Origin: G963676795 sp963677215
Lineage (GTDB): Bacteria > Desulfobacterota > Desulfuromonadia > Desulfuromonadales > Geopsychrobacteraceae
Assembly (NCBI GenBank): GCA_963677215.1
Contig: OY781919.1
Location: 930,001-994,000, forward strand
Reading direction: 5' to 3'
Length of the DNA: 64,000 bases
Shown here: piece by piece, positions 54,583-62,780 of the stretch
How the letters are laid out: each line of letters opens with the position of its first letter
How positions within the stretch are numbered: position 1 is the first letter of the stretch
Notes under the pieces: generated by a model
Database searches by the model: none
What the model was told of the DNA's origin: nothing
What the model saw: only the letters and a program-made list of their open reading frames with translations
Made by a program: the position numbers and the translations under genes

Positions 54583-57500
54583 ATGAAATACAAAATGCAG
54601 ATTCCACCTCCCAAAGCTTTTTTACACGCCCTTAAACCCTTCGAAATCATATTATTCGTTGCTGTCATATTTGTTATCTGTACCGGCTGGTACATCTCCT
54701 ATCACTACAAAAGTACATTACGCCAGGCTGTCATCAGCTCTTATCAGGAAACTCAGCTGGAAATTGTACGCTCGGTGGCCAGAGCCGCTGAACTCTATAT
54801 CTCAGATGAATACTCAAAGGGTACGGATGTCTCCATTATTGAACAGAACATTCTGAAACGTTTTATCGTCCCGATCCATTTGCTGAAAAATGGCGACGCC
54901 TGGATCTATACCCCAGATCGTGTTGTTTTCGATTTGAGCTCGGATTTTCCTGATGAATACCGGAACAAGAGCATGGCAGAAATTTTTGCTCAACAGGTGC
55001 TTTCCGGAGCAAGTCATTATGAAGAGATGTCAGCTGATGTCATGCAGGCACGGGAAGGTACCGGCTGGTATATCTGGCAACCAGCAAAGGGGCCAGAAAT
55101 TGCCGCCTGGACGCCAGTGAGATTTGAAAATCAGGTCTGGACGATCGGCTTATCGACCCCCTTATTTGAGATCCTCGAGGCAACCCATATCGATGATCAA
55201 GAGGCCTTCATAGCTAAAACTCTCATATTCGTAACCATCTTCTGTGTTCTCCTGCTGATCTTTATTGTCTTGAGCAAATCACGCCGCCTGTCCCTCGAAA
55301 CTGAAACCTACGAAACAAAAGCGCGGCTGAAAGCATTGATAGATGCGATTCCGGACGTCATCTATTTCAAAAACAAGGATGGACGCTATCTGTTGGTCAA
55401 TACGGCTTTTGAGGAGATTTTCGAGAAGGATCGCGAAGCAATTCTGGGACACCTTGATGCGGAATTATTCACGACAGAGCAATCAAAACTCTGCCGTTCC
55501 AGTGATGAAATAGTCATCACGGAACAAAAACCCTTCCATGCAGAAGAACGCTTCCTGAATTCAAATGGCGATACCCGCATCTACAAAACCGACAAGGTCC
55601 CATTATTCAACAACAAGCATAAATTCATCGGCCTTGTCGGCGTCAGCCGGGATATTTCCGAAAGTAAGCGCAATGAAGAAGCTCTGGAAAAAAGAATTGT
55701 TGCCCTGACCAGGGCGCTGGATGATGTCGAATCCGTCACCTTTGAAGACCTTTTCAACATTGATGACATTCAACGACTTCAGGAGGAATTCTCTCAGGCG
55801 ACAGGCATTGCCTCTATCATCACCAAACCGGATGGTCGCCCCATCACCAAACCGAGTAATTTTTGCCGATTCTGCGACATTATTCGTAACACGGATAAGG
55901 GCGGAGAAAACTGTTTGAAGTCTGATGCTATTCTGGGGCGATATAATCCAGATAGGCCGACGATTCAGCCCTGCCTGAGTGGAGGGCTCTGGGATGCATG
56001 TGCTCCGATAACAATTGGCGGCAAACATATCGCCACCTGGCTGGTCGGGCAGGTCCGCGACGAAACACAGTCTGAAGAGAAAATATGTCACTACGCACAG
56101 CAGATCGGTACGGACGAAGAGGCTCTGGTCGAGGCATTCCGTGAAGTCCCGGCCATGGCTAAAGATCAGTTTGAAAAAATCGCCCAGGCCCTTTTCACCC
56201 TGGCGAAACAACTCTCCACGTCAGCGTATCAAAATATCCAGCAAGCCCGCTTCATAACGGAAAAGAAGAGCATAGAGGAAACCCTCCGCACCAGCACAGA
56301 GCGCTATAAAGCCCTGACTGAACTTCTGCCGGTCGGGGTTATTGAAACTGACAAAGACGGTAATATCCTGTTTGCCAACCAGGCCACCTATCAATTGACC
56401 GGCTATGACGACAGAGATTTGGCAGACGGCTGTAAGTTTCAGAGCATGATTGCTGCTGAAGATCTTGAAAAAGTCAACGACATGATGCAGCAGGTTCTGG
56501 CCGACAAGCCCGCGAACGGACAGGAATTCCAGATTCTCCGAAAAGACAGCAGCAGCTTTACCGGATTTATCAATTTGAGCCTCTATATCATCAAATCGGA
56601 ACAGCGGCTGATCGGCTACATTTTTGACTTAACGAAACTAAAAGAAAAAGACAACGCCCTGCGGGAAAGCGAAGAAAAACTGGCCCGCTCCAAAAAAATG
56701 GAATCTCTCGGACTCCTGGCCGGCGGCGTCGCCCACGATCTGAACAATATCCTTTCCGGTATCGTCAGCTATCCAGAGCTGCTACTGCTGGAAATCCCGG
56801 AAACAAGCCCCCTGCATAAACCGATGGAAACGATCAAAAAATCGGGAGAGAAAGCGGTAAACATTGTTCAGGATCTGTTGACCATGGCCCGCAGGGGCGT
56901 CATGGTAACCGAGGTGATCGACCTCAACGCCACCATCCGTGAACAACTGGACAGCCCTGAAATGGAAAAGCTCCGGCATTTCCATCCACAGGTGGAGGTC
57001 CGCACACAGCTTGACAGCAAGCAGCTTCACATCAAAGGCTCTTCCATCCATATCGCCAAAACGATCATGAATCTCATTTCAAACGCGGCTGAAGCAATGC
57101 CGGAAGGCGGGATCCTCTCGATAGAGACGGGGCTGGCCCATATCGCTACCCCGCTCTCCAGCTACGAGATTATCGACAAGGGTGATTATGCCGTCCTGAC
57201 CGTCTCCGATACCGGTATAGGCATGACGCAACAGGACAGCGAAAAAATCTTCGAGCCCTTCTATACCAAGAAAAAAATGGGCAAAAGCGGCACCGGCCTC
57301 GGCATGGCCGTTGTCTGGGGGACCGTTAAGGATCATCACGGATTCATCGATCTCAAAAGTGAGCAGGGGACAGGAACGACCTTTACCCTTTATTTACCAA
57401 TCACCCTGGACGAAAAACAGGAGGCGCCCCCCAAAGAAGCCGTGCGATGTTACGGAAACGGCGAAAAGATACTCATCGTCGATGATGTTGCTGAACAACG

Positions 57501-57837
57501 TGAGATCGCGAGCGCCATTCTCAAGGAACTGCGCTATAACGTTATTTCCTCCCGCTCCGGTGAAGACGCGATAGAATTTCTGCACAACAACGATGTCGAC
57601 CTTGTCGTGCTCGACATGATCATGGAACCCGGTATCGACGGTGCGACCACCTACAGGCGGATCCATGAGTTCAAACCGCATCAGAAGGCCATTATTGCCA
57701 GCGGTTTCGCCATAACAGCCCAGGTTGACGAACTACGCAGGCTTGGGATCGATCGCTATATAAACAAGCCTTATTCGATCGGCCAGATCGGCAAGGCGGT
57801 CAAAACCGCCCTGGCAGACCCGCAGGTCAAGAGTTAG
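54583..57837 (+). CDS. PocR-domain hybrid histidine kinase
   Basis: A 1084-residue membrane kinase. Between transmembrane segments near 20-42 and 215-235 is a Cache-like sensor. A PAS module (about 260-370) is followed by a PocR sensory domain (about 400-560: FNIDDIQRLQEEFSQATGIA, FCRFCDIIRNT, CAPITIGGKHIATWLVGQV) with several cysteines, a second PAS, the kinase core with His718 in GGVAHDLNNILSGIVS, an ATPase domain (DTGIGMTQQDSEKIFEPFYT) and a receiver (VVLDMIMEPGIDG). PocR domains can sense hydrocarbon derivatives or diols. The ATG at 54583 has AGGGA 7 bp upstream; a TTG at 54562 is alternative. Confidence 0.9.
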   Translation: MKYKMQIPPPKAFLHALKPFEIILFVAVIFVICTGWYISYHYKSTLRQAVISSYQETQLEIVRSVARAAELYISDEYSKGTDVSIIEQNILKRFIVPIHLLKNGDAWIYTPDRVVFDLSSDFPDEYRNKSMAEIFAQQVLSGASHYEEMSADVMQAREGTGWYIWQPAKGPEIAAWTPVRFENQVWTIGLSTPLFEILEATHIDDQEAFIAKTLIFVTIFCVLLLIFIVLSKSRRLSLETETYETKARLKALIDAIPDVIYFKNKDGRYLLVNTAFEEIFEKDREAILGHLDAELFTTEQSKLCRSSDEIVITEQKPFHAEERFLNSNGDTRIYKTDKVPLFNNKHKFIGLVGVSRDISESKRNEEALEKRIVALTRALDDVESVTFEDLFNIDDIQRLQEEFSQATGIASIITKPDGRPITKPSNFCRFCDIIRNTDKGGENCLKSDAILGRYNPDRPTIQPCLSGGLWDACAPITIGGKHIATWLVGQVRDETQSEEKICHYAQQIGTDEEALVEAFREVPAMAKDQFEKIAQALFTLAKQLSTSAYQNIQQARFITEKKSIEETLRTSTERYKALTELLPVGVIETDKDGNILFANQATYQLTGYDDRDLADGCKFQSMIAAEDLEKVNDMMQQVLADKPANGQEFQILRKDSSSFTGFINLSLYIIKSEQRLIGYIFDLTKLKEKDNALRESEEKLARSKKMESLGLLAGGVAHDLNNILSGIVSYPELLLLEIPETSPLHKPMETIKKSGEKAVNIVQDLLTMARRGVMVTEVIDLNATIREQLDSPEMEKLRHFHPQVEVRTQLDSKQLHIKGSSIHIAKTIMNLISNAAEAMPEGGILSIETGLAHIATPLSSYEIIDKGDYAVLTVSDTGIGMTQQDSEKIFEPFYTKKKMGKSGTGLGMAVVWGTVKDHHGFIDLKSEQGTGTTFTLYLPITLDEKQEAPPKEAVRCYGNGEKILIVDDVAEQREIASAILKELRYNVISSRSGEDAIEFLHNNDVDLVVLDMIMEPGIDGATTYRRIHEFKPHQKAIIASGFAITAQVDELRRLGIDRYINKPYSIGQIGKAVKTALADPQVKS

Positions 57838-57874
57838 CATCAGTCTGCCAGCTCCGCTTCATTAATTTTAGAAG

Positions 57875-58171
57875 TTACAATTTTTCCTCGACGCTGCGGA
57901 TCTTGTCGTCCATCGACTGCTGACGGTCGGTACGGGTGCCGAGCCTTATCGTCGTGGTGATGCGCGGCGCACCGGCCGCGTGGATCTTCTCATGACAGGC
58001 CTTGATCGCGGCAAATACTTCATCGTACCCGCCTTCGACGTTGGTCCCATAGGCATGCAGATTGTGTTTCAGCCCCGCCTCTTCAAGAACCTGCTGACAA
58101 AGTGCAACATATTTGGAAACAGAAACGCCAACTCCCATTGGAATGACGCACAGATCGACGATGACATCCAT
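57875..58171 (-). CDS. MTH1187/YqgV-family thiamine-binding protein
   Basis: A 98-residue protein of the MTH1187 family (PF01910), with VDLCVIPMGVGVSVSKYVA at the start and HNLHAYGTNVEGGYDEVFAA in the middle. Relatives bind thiamine and form small oligomers; the physiological role is not settled. The ATG at 58171 has AAAGGA upstream. It is divergent from hflK and convergent with the last sensor kinase. Confidence 0.88.
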   Translation of the reverse strand: MDVIVDLCVIPMGVGVSVSKYVALCQQVLEEAGLKHNLHAYGTNVEGGYDEVFAAIKACHEKIHAAGAPRITTTIRLGTRTDRQQSMDDKIRSVEEKL

Positions 58172-58400
58172 AGTTTTTCCTTTCTCAGCAGGGTTCTTGG
58201 CAGACAGTCTTGTGCTGTTCGCACTATTCTAACCGATGTCGCTGTACCGGACCAATATCCGGGAATCAAAACAGTGATTTTCGCTGGCAAGCATATTTTC
58301 GGAGAAAATCGCTCGGAAAAGCCTGTATCCGAAGCAAATTTATTGTAGATTATAGATTCGGATGAACAATCTGCCACACATCAACAAGAAAGGACGTTGA

Positions 58401-59459
58401 ATGAACGACTGGGGACAAGGACCTTCCGGAGACGATCTGGAACGCAAGGTGGTTGAAATCACCAACAACTTCAAACGAAAATTCAAAGCGAGCCGAAGCG
58501 GCGGGGGCAAGGGGGGCAAGCCGCCGTTCTTCATCCTTCCCGTCATCCTGATTATCGTCATTGTCTTCGGCCTCTACACCTGCTTCTACGAAGTCGATAC
58601 CGAGGAGACCGGCGTCATCCTGCGTTTCGGCAAGTTTTCCGCCTACGCCGATCCGGGCCTGCATCTGAAGCTGCCGTTCGGCATCGATCAGGTCTACCTG
58701 GTGCCGACCGGCCGCGTTCTCAAGGAAGAATTCGGCTACCGGACCGTCACCCCCGATGTGCGCACGGTCTACAATAAAAAGGGGCTCGAGGAGGAATCGC
58801 TGACCCTGACCGGAGACCTGAACGTCAGTGACGTCGAATGGATCGTCCAGTACCAGATCGCCGATCCGTTCAAATACGTGTTCCGCATCAAGGATCCGAT
58901 CGGCACCATCCGCGATATCTCTGAAGCGATGGTCCGCAAAGCGATCGGCAGTGCCAACGTCACCCAGGTTCTGACCACCGAGCGGGCCGCTCTCGCAATG
59001 CAGATTGAAGAGGGGCTTCAAAACACCCTCAACAGCTACGATATCGGGGTGAGGATCGTCACCGTCAAGTTCCAGGACGTCAACCCTCCCGATGCGGTCA
59101 AGGCCGCCTTCAATGAGGTCAACGAAGCGGAACAACAGAAGGAGAGTCTGATCTTCCAGGCCCGCGAGCAGTTCAACCAGGAGGTTCCGAAGGCACGCGG
59201 CCAGGCAAAAAGCATGATTCAGCAGGCCGAAGGCTACGCTGTCGAGCGGATCAACAAGGCCCAAGGTGAGACCGATCGTTTCAACGCCCTGCTGACCGAA
59301 TATCGCAAGGCCCCGGACGTCACCCGCAAGCGGATCTACATCGAAACCATGGAAGAGGTCCTGCCGTCACTCAACGAAACCTATATCCTTGACGAAGAGA
59401 ACAGCGGGCTACTGCCGCTTCTGCAACTTGGCCAGACCGGCAAAGGAGGGGCAAAATGA
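58401..59459 (+). CDS. hflK: HflK, FtsH protease modulator
   Basis: A 352-residue membrane-anchored SPFH (band 7) protein. A charged N-terminus with glycine-rich RSGGGKGGKPP precedes one transmembrane helix (about 48-68), then the SPFH domain (VDTEETGVILRFGKFSAYADPG) and a long coiled coil near 240-300. With HflC it forms a large cage that surrounds FtsH and limits its proteolysis of membrane proteins. Its stop overlaps the hflC start (ATGA). Confidence 0.94.
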   Translation: MNDWGQGPSGDDLERKVVEITNNFKRKFKASRSGGGKGGKPPFFILPVILIIVIVFGLYTCFYEVDTEETGVILRFGKFSAYADPGLHLKLPFGIDQVYLVPTGRVLKEEFGYRTVTPDVRTVYNKKGLEEESLTLTGDLNVSDVEWIVQYQIADPFKYVFRIKDPIGTIRDISEAMVRKAIGSANVTQVLTTERAALAMQIEEGLQNTLNSYDIGVRIVTVKFQDVNPPDAVKAAFNEVNEAEQQKESLIFQAREQFNQEVPKARGQAKSMIQQAEGYAVERINKAQGETDRFNALLTEYRKAPDVTRKRIYIETMEEVLPSLNETYILDEENSGLLPLLQLGQTGKGGAK

Positions 59460-60379
59460 AAAAATGGATTCTCTTTATTGTCATCATCATCGCCGCGCTG
59501 CTGCTCCAGAACGCACTCTACGTCGTGAACGAAGCCGAGCAGGCCATCATCACCCAGTTCGGTAAGCCGGTCGGTGATATCGTTCCCTCGGGAATTCATC
59601 TCAAGATGCCGTTTCTGCAGGACGTCAACCGGTTCGAAAACCGGATCCTCAAATGGGATGGTGATCCGAACCAGATTCCGACCAAGGACAAGCGCTTTAT
59701 CTGGGTTGACACCACGGCACGCTGGCGGATCACCGACCCGCTGCAGTTCTTTAAGACCGTCGCCACCGAACGAGGAGCCCAGAGCCGCCTCGACGATATC
59801 ATCGACTCGGTCGTGCGTGACTCGGTCTCCGGCCACCTGCTGGTCGAACTGGTCCGCGGCAGCGATTATCGGCCGGAAGGTGCCGAGAAATTCGAGATCG
59901 AAGGGGTCGAGGTCAAACCTGAAGAGTTGCTCGGCCGCGAGCAGATCTTGGCCAATATCCTCAAAAAAGCCAGCGCCAGTACCCCCGAGTACGGCATTGA
60001 GCTGATCGATGTCCAGATCAAACGGATCAACTACGTTGAACAGGTCCGCACTCGGGTCTATGAACGGATGATCAACGAACGTAAAAAGGTCGCCGCCCAG
60101 TACCGCTCCGAAGGGGAAGGGGAGAAGGCCGAAATCCTTGGTCAGATGGAGCGTGAGCTGAAGACCATCAGTTCCGAAGGCTATCGCAAGGCGCTGGAGA
60201 TCCGCGGTGAAGCCGACGCCAAGGCTGCGGCGATCTATGCCGATGCTTACAACCAGGATAAGGATTTCTACAACTTCCTGCGCACCCTGGAATCCTATAA
60301 AAAGACGATTCGTCAGAACGGCAAGATGATCATCTCAACCGATTCCGACTACTACCGCTACCTGAAACAGGCCAAGTAA
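59456..60379 (+). CDS. hflC: HflC, FtsH protease modulator
   Basis: A 307-residue partner of HflK with one N-terminal transmembrane helix (about 4-22), then the SPFH domain (VVNEAEQAIITQFGKPVGDI) and a coiled coil rich in Arg, Glu and Ala near 200-260, ending with ISTDSDYYRYLK. It is translationally coupled to hflK and followed by a strong terminator. Confidence 0.94.
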   Translation: MKKWILFIVIIIAALLLQNALYVVNEAEQAIITQFGKPVGDIVPSGIHLKMPFLQDVNRFENRILKWDGDPNQIPTKDKRFIWVDTTARWRITDPLQFFKTVATERGAQSRLDDIIDSVVRDSVSGHLLVELVRGSDYRPEGAEKFEIEGVEVKPEELLGREQILANILKKASASTPEYGIELIDVQIKRINYVEQVRTRVYERMINERKKVAAQYRSEGEGEKAEILGQMERELKTISSEGYRKALEIRGEADAKAAAIYADAYNQDKDFYNFLRTLESYKKTIRQNGKMIISTDSDYYRYLKQAK

Positions 60380-60387
60380 CCCACAGC

Positions 60388-60418
60388 GGGCCCTTGCTCA
60401 AGCAAGGGCCCACTTTTT
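60388..60418 (+). terminator. Terminator after hflC
   Basis: GGGCCCTTGCT (60388-60398) pairs perfectly with AGCAAGGGCCC (60401-60411), followed by ACTTTTT. The stem overlaps the end of the convergent DUF2917 gene. Confidence 0.92.
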
Positions 60419-60679
60419 CAGCCCGATAAGCCAGTTCATAGCTCCAAAGGCCGTTGAGGCAGATTCTTTTTCAAACAACTGTATCCGTACCTCGCTCAAA
60501 GCCGTAACGACAACCCGCCTGTGGCGCGGCAGCTCACATTGCTGCCCGGCGCGCAGCAGCAGATCGCGGCTGTCCCCCTCGATGGTCAACCAGCAGGTCC
60601 CCGCTTCGCAGCGCAGAATCTGGTCCCCTGTTTCCCGTTCCGGCTCATACAATTCGCCTGTTTCCAGCAGAAGTTTCAT
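60398..60679 (-). CDS. DUF2917 protein
   Basis: A 93-residue protein matching the DUF2917 pattern: a small cupin-like beta core with RCEAGTCWLTIEGDSRDLLL and LRAGQQCELPRHRRVVV. Function unknown. The ATG at 60679 has GGGAG 6 bp upstream; the frame extends to 60700 without support. It is divergent from the MocR-type regulator gene, with three direct repeats in between, so it is the probable target of that regulator. Its 3' end overlaps the hflC terminator. Confidence 0.75.
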   Translation of the reverse strand: MKLLLETGELYEPERETGDQILRCEAGTCWLTIEGDSRDLLLRAGQQCELPRHRRVVVTALSEVRIQLFEKESASTAFGAMNWLIGLKKWALA

Positions 60680-60785
60680 GATTATCTCCCTTGAACTCAA
60701 ATCATGTCCTATTCAAACCTTAAACAGGAAATTTCACCAGATACAGCCGTAGTTTATTGTAACCATCACAGCTAAAACTATAGAT

Positions 60786-60846
60786 AACTGTACCCATAAA
60801 CCTTATACTCAACTGTACCTGTCTCAGAAAAATGGCAACTGGTACC
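60786..60846. promoter_or_regulatory. Three phased direct repeats, MocR operator candidate
   Basis: AACTGTACC occurs at 60786-60794 and 60811-60819, and AACTGGTACC at 60837-60846, so starts are 25 and 26 bp apart. MocR-type regulators typically bind direct repeats spaced by whole or near-whole helical turns in the gap between themselves and the divergent target. Confidence 0.65.
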
Positions 60847-60881
60847 CTGCAGCATGATTACTCACTATGGAGAAAGGTGAC

Positions 60882-62330
60882 ATGGCCCGGCCGCTACAGA
60901 TCAAAAATCCGAATTCAACTCTCTACGAGCAGGTTGCCGAACGGATCACCTACCTGATCGACCAGGGAACCTTACGACCAGGTGAACGGGTGCCATCGAT
61001 TCGCCGCCTCAGCCAGCAACTTCAGGTCAGCATCAATACGGTCAAGGACGCCTATGTCCTGCTTGAAGACCGTCAGCTGATCGAGGCCAGGCCACAGTCG
61101 GGTTTTTACGTCCGTCCCAAACTGACAGAACTTCCTTCCGAACCGACAGCGCCTCTGTCTGTCGCCGAGCCGGCCGAGGTGACCCTGTCCAACGTCTACA
61201 CCATGGTCATGCGCGACCTGCTCAACCCCGAGCTGCTGCAACTCGGTATCGCCGCCCCCAATCACGAACTGTTGCCGATGACCAAGCTCAATCGCATGCT
61301 CGCCCGCGAAACTAGGCGTCTGCCACGCCAGGCGATCTCCTACGAATTGCCGCCGGGCAACCTGCGCCTGCGCCAGCAGATCGCCCAGCGTTTGCTCCAG
61401 TCCGGCTGCACCTTGAGTCCGGACCAGTTGGTCATCACCTCCGGCTGTGTCGAAGCGGTGGCACTGGCACTCAGGGCCATCTGCAAACCGGGCGACACCA
61501 TTGCCATCGAGACCCCTTTTTACTTCAATTTTCTGCAGTTGATTGAAGAGATGGGGCTGAAGACCCTGGAGATCCCGGCCTCACCCAAAGGAGGGATCAG
61601 CCTGGAAGCGCTCGATTATGCCCTTGAACGCCATCAGGATCAGGTCAAGGCCTGCCTGGTGATCAGCAATTTCAATAATCCCCTGGGCAGCCTGATGGCC
61701 GATGAAGACAAGTATAAACTGGTCGCCCTGCTCGAATGCTATGGCATCCCCCTGATCGAAGACGACATCTATGGCGACCTGGCTTTTTCTGCACGCCGAC
61801 CGAAAGTTGCCAAAACCTTCGACAAAACCGGCAATGTCCTGCTCTGCTCTTCATTCAGCAAAACCCTGGCCCCCGGCTACCGGGTCGGCTGGGTCGCGGC
61901 CGGAAGATATCAGGATCAGATCGAGCGGGGCAAAATGATCTCCGGGGTCGCCACCGCCAGCCCGACCCAGCAGGCGATCGCCGAATTCCTCGCCTCCGGC
62001 GGTTATGACCATCACTTACGCGGCCTGACCCGCTGCTACGCGAAAAACCAAGCCTGCATGACCGCCGCGATCAGCATCTCTTTTCCCCAGGGAACCAGGG
62101 TCTCCCGCCCGCAGGGCGGACACGTTCTGTGGATCGAAATGCCGGAAAAAGTAGATGCCCTGAAACTCTACCGGCTGGCCAAACAGCAGGGGATCAGTAT
62201 CGCCCCCGGTCACCTCTTTTCCCTGACCGGAAAATTCACCAACTGTATCCGCCTCAATGCCGCGTACTGGAATGAAGCGATCGAAAATGCTCTTCTCTGT
62301 CTGGGTAGACTCGCCGGAGAACTGGCATGA
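60882..62330 (+). CDS. MocR-type GntR/aminotransferase regulator
   Basis: A 482-residue fusion of a GntR winged helix (residues about 12-80: TLYEQVAERITYLIDQGTLR, VPSIRRLSQQLQVSINTVKD) and a fold-type I aminotransferase-like domain that binds pyridoxal phosphate through Lys327 in SSFSKTLAPGYRVGW. Other PLP contacts are SGCVEAVALALR, ISNFNNPLGS and DDIYGDL. MocR proteins are transcription factors, but some keep enzyme activity. The ATG at 60882 has AAAGGTG just upstream; the one at 60867 has none. It is divergent from the DUF2917 gene. Confidence 0.9.
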   Translation: MARPLQIKNPNSTLYEQVAERITYLIDQGTLRPGERVPSIRRLSQQLQVSINTVKDAYVLLEDRQLIEARPQSGFYVRPKLTELPSEPTAPLSVAEPAEVTLSNVYTMVMRDLLNPELLQLGIAAPNHELLPMTKLNRMLARETRRLPRQAISYELPPGNLRLRQQIAQRLLQSGCTLSPDQLVITSGCVEAVALALRAICKPGDTIAIETPFYFNFLQLIEEMGLKTLEIPASPKGGISLEALDYALERHQDQVKACLVISNFNNPLGSLMADEDKYKLVALLECYGIPLIEDDIYGDLAFSARRPKVAKTFDKTGNVLLCSSFSKTLAPGYRVGWVAAGRYQDQIERGKMISGVATASPTQQAIAEFLASGGYDHHLRGLTRCYAKNQACMTAAISISFPQGTRVSRPQGGHVLWIEMPEKVDALKLYRLAKQQGISIAPGHLFSLTGKFTNCIRLNAAYWNEAIENALLCLGRLAGELA

Positions 62331-62358
62331 AAAAGGCCCTCAAGGGAGACGAGGGCCT
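62331..62358. terminator. Terminator shared by the MocR and cytochrome genes
   Basis: AGGCCCTC (62334-62341) pairs with GAGGGCCT (62351-62358). On the minus strand it is followed by TTTTTC, fitting termination after the cytochrome gene. It overlaps the end of the MocR gene by a few bases. Confidence 0.8.
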
Positions 62359-62382
62359 GTAAGCATTCTTTTGTTCTCAGTC

Positions 62383-62712
62383 TTAGGGCACTTTGAAATC
62401 AAATTCATGGCAACTGCTACAGAAGTTTTCAGATTCCATGTGCTCATGATGACAGTTCTCACACTCCAGCTCCGGACCGTAGTGCGGGGAATCATGCTGG
62501 TCAGGCGGGCCACTGTAGTCGTCCTTGGCCTCGGGCAGATCATGACAGGTCAGGCACTGCTCCATCGGCACGGCTTCCCTTGGTTTGATCAAATGGCAAT
62601 CCTTGCATGACAAACCGTTCTCTTTGTGATGCGGCTTCATCTGGGGGATAGCCCAGGCCGAGCCGGACACAAACAGCGCCAGCAGCACTAACATCAGAGT
62701 TCTTTTCAACAT
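62383..62712 (-). CDS. Periplasmic tetrahaem cytochrome c (flavocytochrome c subunit)
   Basis: A 109-residue secreted protein with a signal peptide (LMLVLLALFVSGSAWA) and four CxxCH haem sites at residues 36-40, 53-57, 84-88 and 98-102, plus extra histidines (HH at 28-29, HDSPH, HHEH) for distal ligation. This is the size and pattern of the small cytochrome domain of flavocytochrome c reductases such as fumarate reductase from Shewanella, here as a separate subunit. It carries electrons from the quinol or cytochrome pool to the flavoprotein encoded just upstream. Confidence 0.9.
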   Translation of the reverse strand: MLKRTLMLVLLALFVSGSAWAIPQMKPHHKENGLSCKDCHLIKPREAVPMEQCLTCHDLPEAKDDYSGPPDQHDSPHYGPELECENCHHEHMESENFCSSCHEFDFKVP

Positions 62713-62730
62713 CGGTTACCTCATCTGAAC

Positions 62731-62763
62731 GGCTGCTGCGCCCTGTATCGGAGCAGCAGCCGC
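62731..62763. repeat. Intercistronic hairpin between flavoprotein and cytochrome genes
   Basis: CGGCTGCTGC (62731-62740) pairs with GCAGCAGCCG (62754-62763). It lies between two genes of the same unit without a T-run, so it may set their expression ratio or protect the 3' end of the upstream message. Confidence 0.6.
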
Positions 62764-62780
62764 AAGTTTATGGTTGGACA

